From positions 62,001 through 126,000 of the forward strand of contig JAUIRK010000925.1 of assembly GCA_030549495.1 (NCBI GenBank): a stretch of 64,000 bases of DNA, read 5' to 3'. The notes under the pieces were generated by a model. It was given only the letters and a program-made list of their open reading frames with translations. It searched no databases and had not been told where the DNA came from. The DNA comes from Nectonema munidae (lineage: Eukaryota > Nematomorpha > Nectonematoida > Nectonematidae). The position numbers and the translations under genes were made by a program. Below are positions 12,701 to 24,700 of this stretch, piece after piece (position 1 is the stretch's first letter; every line of letters starts with the position of its first letter).

Positions 12701-15700
12701 AAATTTTTTTTATAAAAATCATTGAAATAATTTTATTAAAAAAAAATATTAAAGAATGTTAAATACACAAAATAACTGTCATAACGCGATAACTGGGGTC
12801 CACGGCATGCATCCTTGTTATAACTGATCAGCGCTATAATTTTCTAGCCCATAATTATCCACCCCCTTTGAACCCAGTCACACAGCGTGACTGTTTATAC
12901 ACCTATAAACTATAGTATAGTCTCATCAGCAGACTTCAAAGGAATAAATTTGCGTAGGATTTACGATCGAAAATTCTCATATCGTAGCGAAACGGCAACC
13001 TGAAATGGGCATGTTTGATGACAACACTGTTGTTCACGTTTATCCTACACTTTTGTTCACGTCAAACAAACTTTATCTGGCAGTTACAATTATCTGCAGG
13101 TCAAAGTAGACTTGCTTCATGTGTTCCTGCAAAAAACGATTTAGATCTGTAAGCCAGATACCTTATAAATTGATTTCTGTTCTGATAAACAAAAATTACA
13201 AACAAAGAATTAACTAAAACGAATGAATTCAAAGAAAAGAAAGATTATTATTTAACCACGAGGAGACAGCATTCAATCACTTTAAAGAATCTATTAAATC
13301 ATCCTAATTGGATGATAATTTCTTTCAGAAAAACACAAAACTTGCATTAGATTTCTTGTCAAAGTTCATATTTGCTATTAAGATATCTATCGCGAAATGA
13401 AAAAAGTTTATCTTTGCAGCATCTTAAGCCTTGATCGTGAGCAACAATCATATCAAAGCTTTTTCTTTCTTTTTAAATTTGTCAATTTCTATTTTAGTCC
13501 TATCAAATCTAAATATTCTTCATTATTAAGAAGAGGAGAAAGCTAACAAGAGAGACTGCTCATTATATATATAACATACAGAATAAATGGAAGCGAGTCA
13601 AATGAAGATCCTTAGATGGATCAATTGCGGCAGTCTCAAAGAACACAAAAAGATGTTTTAATGAGTAAAGTGTTAGGTATATTGAAGATAAGGGAACTAA
13701 TTCCAAGATCAAGACAGATATGCTTCATTCATATGCTGCCTTTTGAAAGTAGATAGATCTGAAAAGAAATTCATGAGTATCAGGGTTAGAACTTAAGGAT
13801 AAAAGAAATTTCGTTCAAAAACACGAAGAAGATAAGCACGGGCTGGATATGAAGGCTCAGAACAGAATTCTTTGGGGATCTAAAGCCATATCAAGGATGA
13901 GCATCTTCTAAAGATGTGAAATTGGTTTCAAATAATGATGATGATAACGCTTAAATTATTGATGATAGGAGGAAAAGAGTAAACATGTATTTGGCATAAA
14001 AATTAAAAAAAAAGAAGTTAATTGAAATAGGAAAATGTCTTTATTTAAAATTTCTAAAGATGAAGAAATTCTGAAGATGAATTTTTTTTAATATTTCTGT
14101 AGAAGACCAATATGATCTCCAAACAGATCTTAACTACCAACTGGAAAAGGAGGGTGATGAGTTGCTGAGATTAGAGTAAAGTAGTGGTTAAAAATTTTGA
14201 ATAAAAACTTTTCTCTATTTCGATTAACTTTTTTTAATAATTTCACGTCTTTTAAACGACTCAGCGCCTAATACTTCATTCATAAATTTTTTAAGAATTC
14301 ATGTTATTTTATGTTTACTTTATACCAACTGTGCTTATTCATACTTTATCAAAACAAGGGCAACTTTTTTATAAAAAAAATATCAAAGGGCAAAGAAATT
14401 TTTAATGTTTAAATAAAATAATTACAAATTTTTTTTTAATTTTCTCAATGGATTTGTCAAATGAAGTCTTATTAGTAATGTCGAAGAGTTAGTTAATGTG
14501 ATTATGCATTAAATTTCACTAAACTTCTTATCAAAGGAATTATTTTGAACACAATTTTAGGAAATGAACATTTTTTAAGTAGCTTTTGTGAAACTTTGGC
14601 ATAAAGATAGATGAATTGAAAATTTTTTATTGTTATAAGCTCAATTGGTCAATTTTTTCTTCGCCAAAGTATCTTGAAATAAAACATTTTTTATTTATTT
14701 AATGAATTATTTTAGTTTTTATTATGGGTCATGCATGAGTGACCCAAAATGACTTAAAGTGTTAAAAAAGTAGACCTATATTTATTTTTAATCATCATAT
14801 ATATGCGAGAATGCTGATTCACAAGTATGGTGAAGAAAACATAGATGTTAAAATAAAGGCATCTTTTTAGAGAAGTGGATGATATGTCCAAGAACTTGAG
14901 CTAAAAAACTTTGCTTTCATTTCAAAATCGCTTTTGATTTTTAATACTCCAAACTCAAAAGAACATTCTTCAATTTGTAGTATTTAGCTCAGTTTTTGGG
15001 AAGAGCATAACCATTTGCTCTAAAAGGAAAACTCATCAATTTTACAAGCGGTCCCTGGTTTCAGGTTTCTTATGTACGAAATTGTTTAAACTGTTTGCGA
15101 GCATAATCATAAATATCAGAGGGAACACTTTAGCCCTCGGGACCGTTTTAGGGACACCTGCGATCTTTAGCAAATCCATATTTAAAATGGTGATGATTTT
15201 GATTCAAAATGATGGTGATAATTACGGCAGTTAAAAGCCAATAAAGTTCCATAACAAGTAAATATTCTTATTTTATAAACTTTGTGTATAAGAAGTCCAA
15301 GTTTAATAATAATAGGTCAACAAAAGTCCATTTTTATTAACCAGTTTTATCCCAATGTCCTCATATGAAGACACAAAGTATGTTGTCTTTGATCGATGAT
15401 ATTTTTTCTTAACAATAATTATTGGATTTAAAAATGTTATTTTTGAAAAAATAATGATTAATATTTTGCGCTAGACAGAAGAAAATATTTTCACTTTTTT
15501 TTAAAGAAATAAATTTAGTTTTTATGAATGACATTTTCTTTCTATTGTAAGTTTCTAGACTAGTCATAATTTTTCTCCAAAACAAAAAAAGTAAGTATAT
15601 ACCTTTTTTATTTAAATATATTATATATCAAATCAAACAGGATAAATTATACAATCATAAAGTTTAATGGATTTTAAAAATTCATTATTTCTATAAAATT

Positions 15701-18700
15701 TTTAATTGATATTTAAATTATAATATAACTTATAGATTATAAATTATATTTTATAGATTTTTAAATATCTTTAGAAAACAATATGAATGAGAAAAATCAT
15801 TTTAAAATTTTATTTTCAAATTTAAATACATATTAAAATGATCAAAAAATATGTTTGGAAACTAATTAAATGAAAGAAAATTATTCTCTGCATTAAAAGA
15901 AGCTTCTAAGTTCGTTTCTTTTGAATGTCAAAATACAAACAAAAAAGTTTCCACGGAAGTCATTATAGTTCCTACACAAACAGATGTTTTAAAAGATGAA
16001 GATGAGGGAGAAGAGGAATCAACTAATGCACCAAATTTGTTCGATGTTCCTCGATCAATTGAGGTTTTTCTTGACCACAATGCCCTTCGATCAGTTGAAA
16101 AAGAAGAAATGAAAAATAAAAAAGCATGTTGGAACCAGTGTTGGGATTCAGAGATTCTAAATTGATTGGAGTCGGTGTCGGAATCTAATTAGACTTAGGA
16201 GTCGAAGTCAGTGTCAGGTTAAGTATTTTAAATAAAGAAAAAAGTAGTGAATTTCTGTATGGAGTGTCCCTTCTTCAGTCGAAATGACGAAGGTGTTGAA
16301 TTTATTAAGCCTGATATTTAGCCTCGGACTCCACAGCACTGGTTGAAACAAGTCTCGTAAGAAAATATGCTACAGTTCATCTTTTCAGAGCATTGATGAA
16401 AAAGAAATTAGAGAAGATGCAATAAAAGAACATTTAAGTGATTCATCTTTATCAGTTTTTGAAAAGCTCTGAGATTCCAAGATTTTAGAAATTTCACAAG
16501 AGAGACAAACCGTTATGGTAAAAAATAATCAAAAATGATCCAACTTTTCAAACAAGCTTACATGAGGTCAAATCTTTTTTTGTTCTTTTGCTTATCGGAT
16601 ACAACAGAATACCAAGGATTTGTTGATATTGGTCTGATGCGAATGACTTAGTCGTTGATCTTATCAGATAAATCATGTCACGAAACAATTTTGAAAAAAT
16701 TAAAAACTATTTGCATCTGGTAGATAATGATGGAGCGAACTCAAGTCTGGATAGATGTTTCAAGATTAGGCCTCTTCTTGAAATTTTGAATGGCAATTTT
16801 ACCCAATGCGCTTATTTTTCTCAACATTTTTGATTGACGAAATGAATGTTGAGTTTTGCTTAATGTTAATCTTTATAGCAGGAATTCGAATCAAAAAGCA
16901 GAGATAACCTTCATGGTACTCGAGTTTTCTTTATTGTAAGATTCGACATCGAGCTATCAAGAATTGAGAGACCAGAAATATATTATATATATTTTGATAA
17001 TATTTTTACAAGCTCTGCTATACAACAAAACTTGGAAAATAAAAAATTCAGAGCGAGTGAAAGAGTTAGAGCCAATATAACAGAAAAGTGTCCATTGAAA
17101 GATGGACAAGAAATGTAAAAGCTTGAGACAGGAAGCTTGGGTTACCGCTTTGATAATAAAAACAAAAATTCCTTGTGTTAAATGGTTGGACAATTCGTGC
17201 ATGAATGTTTTTACAAATCATGATTTTATTGAGGCGTACTCTAGCCTTCAAAGATGGTTTTCTAGGCATAAATGTAATATAAATATCAAACAAGCATTGC
17301 TAACTAAACATTACAATAAGTATATGGGAGGCGTAGATTTACACGAATGGCTTGCTGCCCAATATTCAACTTCTATTAGGAGCAAAAATGGCTTGGAGAA
17401 TATAACTTTACGCCAATACAGAATCAAAAAATGAGTCTTTTAGATTTCCAAAGAAAAACTGCAACATCATACTTGCAATCTAACAGAACTGAATACATGC
17501 TAAAAAGATAGAAGTTATTTATATCGTGAGACTCGATTTAAATAAACATATAATCACGAAGAGAGAGAAGCAGAGAAGTTGTGGATTGAAGAATTGTAAA
17601 AAAAGCCACAAACAGTTGAGTGCTTTCATATTTTTCATACACAACATTAAAATTTTTTATGAACTTCTTCAATAAATTTGTATGATTTTTGGTATCCTCT
17701 CATTTTTTGGTCCTCATATGATGCCAGTTCGATATAGGACAGTTGGTTGAACGTATGTTATTGAAATCAATATATAAAACATTTAATTGAATCTAACGTT
17801 TGGACAAAACGAATTCCTAGCTTTAAATCACGTGTTTAACCGGTGTCAACTTTTTAATAGTCCCTTATATACTTTATATTATTTTAATTTTATATTTATA
17901 TTAGTTTTTTATATTATTTATAATTTTTTATCTGCTTTTATATACTAAAGAGACAATACCTTCACTACTTTTATATACTAAGAGATATGATGACCAGATA
18001 ATCAAAAATGGCGTGAGTAAGGTTGGTTAGGTACACTGGGTTTCGATAACTCAAGGTATTGGGTTCGATCCCGGATCAAGCCTACTTTCTCATAGTTCGT
18101 GCCTTCTCGATAAAAACATCCCACAAAAAAATATATTTAATTTTTATATTTTATTTGAACAATCATTTTTAAAATGGTAAAAAATTTTGACTCCTCCATT
18201 CTGACACATAAATAAATTAATTGAAAAATGCAATCGTCGAATCTTACTATGAACGATGGATCTGATTTATATAGAAATATCGAATATAATATATGAAGAA
18301 AATAATACATCTCTTCCTTAGCACCTGCAACAGATAACGGAAAGATAAATTCCAGTGATTAAAAACTTTTGTCCAAAGATCGCGCCTTTTCAAATGAGAA
18401 TACTTTAAAATATTTCATGATATCTTGCAATAATCATATTTAATAATAATAATTGACAAAAGTGACTATAGAATAATTTTCCATGTCAATTTTTTTTACA
18501 AATAAAGTCAACTTGTTGAGGTCGTTAGGTCAATTTTTGAAGGATTTATAGGTCATCTTTCGTTGCGCCTAGTGATAAAAATATGCTGATGAAATAATGA
18601 TAATGATGTAAAAAATATATCTAAGATGATGGTGATGATGAATGAATGAATGAATGAACCTGTTAATTGAGCTGACACTGGGTATGCTTTCTTGATCACA

Positions 18701-21700
18701 GACGCCTTCAGACAAGAGTTTGTCGCGAATTTCCCATGCAAACATCGTCGGGTTCTCCACTTTGTAAAGACTGATGCAGTCCACTACTTTAGGAGTAGCC
18801 ACCTTTGGCTTGCTGCCTCCGATTATGCCTGGCCGAATGGAGCCTGTTTCGTAGTACCTAAAAAAAATCCGTAGGAAAAAACATTTTACCCACACTGTCA
18901 AAGTTTTAGCCCAAAGTTTTGTACCCACATAGCTTTATAAATCATACCTGAGCAACTAAATTAATTCTGTGATCACATGAATAAGAATTATGGAAATAAG
19001 AGTTTGAATGAATGAATGAATGAACTATTTTAGTGTTACCTGCACAGTATTTTGCTAACACAGCCATGTGAAACGCGAAGCTGTCTTGATATATCGCAAG
19101 GCCTAATTCCTTGGTGTGCCAACTCCACTATGCGCTGCCTGACAAGATCTGGAAGGGGTCTTCCATTGACAAACATTCCACCGAGTTGATTGATTCCTCC
19201 ATGACCTATTATAGAGGAATTTAGATTTGCAAAAATATTTAAATCCTTTATGATCATTTTAGTTTTAAGTAGCTCTTTTTTGTATTCGAACAAAGTATTT
19301 AAAAAAAATGAAAAAATTAATCAAAGCGACAAAATTAAATAATGTAGCAGGTTATAGCAAAAAGAGTAATAGTAAAAAATGAATCCAGATTTAAAATTAG
19401 AGCCAAACAGTTTATAATAAATATAAAGAATAAAACAAGTCATTTATATGTTCATTAATTGTTATTAAAAAAACTATAAATGGAGACGGGTGATTGGATA
19501 CTTGATTTACCAAATAAGCACCCCCCCTCCTCCCTTTTCCTTAAAAAATATTGACTGTACCCCGAATTTGAGAACCTCACAAATTTGAGGTGAAAAAAAA
19601 TAACACATACAACCCTAAAGTAACAAATAGTGAAAATAGAAAAAAAAAAAAAGTATAATCATTATGAAATATTCATAACAAAAATGATGAAGTAACGCTA
19701 ATAAAAGAAAAATCTGAATGGAAAAAAATCTGTCGTAAATAGATCATAGAGAAGAGGCAAACTTTTAGATTAAAAATGTTTTAACTTTTTTTAAAAAGTA
19801 ATTTTAAATTTATTTTTGTTACTTTTAGCAAAAGTCATGAGGAATAAAATTGTGTTTCTAGAAAAAATTAGCTAAAATTTAGTTAAAATGAAAATAAACA
19901 TTCAAACTAACTACCATATGTCGACCCCCAAAATGAGAGTAATTTTTCATGATTTTTGCTAATATCTGAAGTATAAGTGGACCTATAAAATACAGAACTC
20001 ACCTAAATTATGGGCTAGCCTAAGCAGCAATGTAAAAGTTGCCATATATAAAACACCGGACATTAATTAAAGACTACCGGTATGTTATTACAAATCTTGT
20101 TCTACTTACAATATGAAATAATATATAAGGTAGTATTTATTAACATAAATCTCTATAGTTTACATACTCATATACTTTCACTTCTTTTTCTCTCTAATTC
20201 AGTCTGTTCCTAATTCTCCTACTAACCACATAAAATTCTTTAAATATTTTTTATACTTTAGCTGAGCTTTTGTTACTGTTATATAAGTCAACCCTCAATT
20301 GGGGGGAGGGGGGCTAAAAGGTCGACTTATACACCGAAATATACGGTAACTGTTTAGGCAGTAGTTATCTTAGGGGTAGACATTACTCCCTTTTTTAATC
20401 CGCTTAAGTTGGCTGACCAGATGTACCTCTTTAAAGGATAGATGACCGTTTTCCTTCCATTTTAACAGGCCCGGCTTTTTAACAAATGTCCAATTTTTTA
20501 TCATAGCTTATATTATAACAACATAATAATATTTGTAGTTGTTTTAGTATTATATATAAAATTAAAAAATGAACGCGGGATGTTATAAGTTTTTTTCTAA
20601 TAAAAGTACTACCATTTATTGCCTAAAGTTTGTTTATGTGATTAAAGCATTTAGAAATGGCATAAATAACTTTTTGGTTGAAATAAATTTTAAAGTTTGT
20701 TTTGAATTTACCTTAAACTCAACTTTATTTCAAAAAGTGTCGTATTTTCTTGGCAAGTGTTATACCATGTCTTGTTTTTGTCACAATAGAAGATGGTCAG
20801 AGTAGTTATAAGAAAGGGAAACTTCAGTATAAATTTCTTCTGATCAAAATTCGTTCAGATGCTGAAAAATAGGGATTATGAACTTAAAAGTAGGTGCTTT
20901 AATTATGAGTATATCATATCTTTTAACGCGGGCATGGAAAATTGTCCGTTGGATAATAATTGACAGGCGGAAAATTGCCCGAGAGAAAAATTTACATTCC
21001 AAAAATTGTCAGTGAGAAATATTGCCATTGACAAATTCAAGGACTGATACCCAAGAATATAATGCTTAGAGTATAAGGGAATTTTATCTCTATTTAAAAC
21101 ATTTTTACTCAAAAGTTGAATTCATTGTATCCAATTGTATTAATTTTATCCAATATGAATACTCTATTGATTAAATAGAATGGACAAAATGGAATATAAA
21201 AATATACTTCATATTTTTGCATCTTTAAAAAATAAAAGATGGATATTTCAAAAAAAAAATTTTTTTTAATAATTTTTCATCAAAAATTGTTGGAATTTTG
21301 AGAATTGAAGTTGTTTGGATCAGGAAAATGCTTGCATGATATTGGAAATTCCTTCCAAATACATTTTCCAACTCATTATTTGCTTTGATATGAATTAGGG
21401 TGATGAATAAGTTTGTGCTATATAAATGAAATATCTCACTTATTACACTTTCACAACTCAGCATTCCTAAACAACTCTTTGCATTGAGTAGTGGAGATTT
21501 AGGGCAAATTTTATAGGCCAGCAAATTGCATGAAAGGCCTTTGTCGGGGGTGTATTTAAGGATGAGTATGAAATCGCCATACTAACTCAAGCCATTTTCT
21601 TTTTCCCATGACTAACTTGGATTCAAAGCTTATTGCTTAGAGATCATAATAATTGAAAACTGCAGCTTGAAGCAGAAAAATAGAAAACGCATTGTCTCAC

Positions 21701-24700
21701 TTATTCTTTGAAGACTTAGAACGCAAGTTGTAGAAACCCGTAAGCTTGTTATTACAATTTGCATCAACTCTTCCTTAGCAATTTCGCAATGCCCGCGGTC
21801 CTTAATGATATGGGTCTTATAATATTTTCAATATAAGTATACTTAATTTTGGAAAATTTTTGTTTTCTTCCTGTTCAATTTTTGAACCTAAGTAAAACGT
21901 TTATTTTGCGTCAGCAGATTTTCATGTTTTTGCAGGGCCCAACGAATCCCTACATGAGAAATACGCCTTCATTTTTGACGATTCATCAGTCATCTTTTCG
22001 CATCCTATTTTGTTCTTTTGCAATTAATATAATTAAAACATTTCATTATTATTAATTATCTAACGTGTTATCCACAGAAAAAATGCTGACACGGAGGGGG
22101 TCGTGTGACTTAATTTCGAAGGGAAAAACGATTACCCGTAACTAAAAATAAAATTAATATTAGCTAACTAACGAATTACAGTTGTTTTATTTAAAACGAA
22201 TAAGGTTATCACGAATGTCGTTTATAGCAAAGTGCCTTTTACCAGTTCCCTTTTTTCCCCCTTGTCAAAAGGACAAAATTATATTCTCTACTGCATACGG
22301 ATGTAATCATGTCATTTTAATAAAATTTTTGTTCTTTTCTTTTCCTTCAAAGTATAGCAAATTTTCTTTTAAAACTCCGATTTTGGAAAAAAATTGAATA
22401 TAATTAAGACATTTTTGAAAGATATATTATATTTTTCAACTATTTATATGACAATTTTAACACTAGCATGGCCGATATTTTTTCCACCATTGTTGGCCAT
22501 AGTGTCGAAATCGAGATTACAAATTTTTTTTATGTTAAATCAAAAAAGATATATGAATTCTGTGGAATTTTTCAAATTTTATTTTTCACACTTCTTACAA
22601 AGGGCATATATCACTCTAGAGTGGCTTGCTGAACAACTACCACGAGTTGTTTGACGACAGACAACCGTGACATATGTGATTCTTCTTCTACTTTTGTCAT
22701 GAGCCTTTAAATCGGAGGTTAAGTCCTTTTTCGCAATTTTTCTCGAAGCTTTTCTATTAAGCCAATCAAAAACTTTTTTCGACTGATTTTGATGCCAGTC
22801 GCTTTTTTATAAAGAATCCACCCTTTCAACAAAGCTATATCAAGCATGTTATCCCAGTTGCCAGAAGCCGAAAGAGGGCTGTACTTTCTCAACATCAAAT
22901 CTACGATATCAGCTCCAATTTTATTTTGATTGTAGAAATCAAGCACAGTTGGTTTTTTTTCTGGCTGCTTGATATTGTTGGAGAGTCATGCATCAAAGAC
23001 AAAAGACAAACACATTTCATTTCTTTGCATTGTTAGTTGACAAACATACATCCAATTTTATCGTTGTAATAAGGTTTACTTTAAAATTTTTTACCTTTTT
23101 CATTCCCAGATTTTATAACTACTAAGTTTTTCTACTAACGCAACGCTTGAAAAAACAGGTCTGCCGTTATGTGCTAACCTTTGTTTTTATTTCTGAAGTC
23201 AACCTCATGACTACATCTTCAGCAAGAGGCCGACCAAAACGAGAATTTTTTTCTTGTGTTCCTAAATAAGGCAAAATCTTTAAGACATATTTACTTTCTA
23301 CTTCTACAAGAAGCCAAAATTTTATACCAAACTTATCGGGTTTGTTTGGCATATAGACTATAAATGGACATAAGTTTTTCAATGGAAGTAGTTGTTCATC
23401 GATTGTCAAGCTAAATTCAGGAATAAAAGAATTGATACAGTTTGGCATAAATAAATCAAAAACTTTTCTAATATGCGTGAAGTTATCTAAAAGTATTCTT
23501 TCGTTTCTTGAAGACTTGTCATCGAACCGCAGCAATTGAAGAATAAATTTGAAATCATTTCTAGACAGAGTATTTCTAAATAAATTAGGACCATATTTTT
23601 CATTCCAAAGAAAGTCGAGACTATGTCGATTACCATAAAAACCGCGTGTACACTGCAAGGCTATAAATTCCTGAAGTTTTTTTATTTTTTGAGCTTGAAT
23701 TTCTGTATATTTTTTTATTATGGCTCATTGATAAAAAAAGTTTCCATCTCATGTAAGGTGACATGGAGGTTTGTTTTTTCACCGAAAGAGGTAATTCTGG
23801 ATTAGCTGTAAACACAATATGCTTTCTAGCACGTCCACGATTGAAAAAATCAAATGGCACAAAACCGAACCGTCTTTAGAAATAATACTCGAGCGTTGAT
23901 CTTCAAAACTTTCACTATATGAGCTAGGTGTTGATGATACCTTTGATTCAGAAGTTACGTACGAACAAAAAGAACTTCCACTTTCTAAAAAAAAATCTTC
24001 ACAGCATCTTGAGAATCTCGGTTTTCAGACATTTCTTTCTTTGCCATCAGAATGTAAAAAAGGTAACGATAACAAAAATTGTGGAGCAAAAGAAGGAAAT
24101 GTGACGTGTTGCTATCTATTAGAACATATGAAAAATGAAATGAGTGATGTGAACAGGTGTTATTTCTTCACTCTAATGAAAGTTTTTAGGTGATGTTGAG
24201 TTGCATGTTCGCATTATGCACATATACTTATTCATGCATACATAGATAACAACATAAAGGCTATGTCTCTTATTTTATATCTCTTCAATTTATAGAAAAT
24301 ATATAATTCAAAGAATGTATTATGCCTTTGAAAAATCATTATATTTATTCATGATTGAATCATCATCGCAAGTATTTTATTCAACTTCTTCAAATGAAAA
24401 TAAACGGACGGTGTCGAAAACGACACTTTCGCCGAAGGAGGTTAACTTGATGGTATTTTCTTTCAGTGCTGAGTATTTTTTATTCAATAATAATAATTAC
24501 TTGATAAAAACAAAAGAAAAAAAATTCTAGAAGTAAAATCTGTTTCAATAAATCAGAGCTGATTTTTAATGCTTTTCTTATGTAAAATATTGAAATCGAC
24601 AACATGGACATTCTAGTGTGTGGAAAGGCAGTTCTGGTGTATTTTGTTGACCTTTGATTTTACACACAATATTTAAAATTAAATAAAGAAAATGAGTGAA

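Noticed and set aside
18569-18659. His-rich C-terminal tail after the paired domain ([11 protein letters not shown])
   Set aside because: It is read-through of a donor into the (TTCA)n intron repeat; the next exon joins perfectly to give SSINRIVRNK.
18660-19205. Pox neuro or Pax6 assignment
   Set aside because: [10 protein letters not shown] with [11 protein letters not shown] and a YSINGILG octapeptide fits Pax2/5/8; Pax6 lacks the octapeptide and Pox neuro differs in the RED half.
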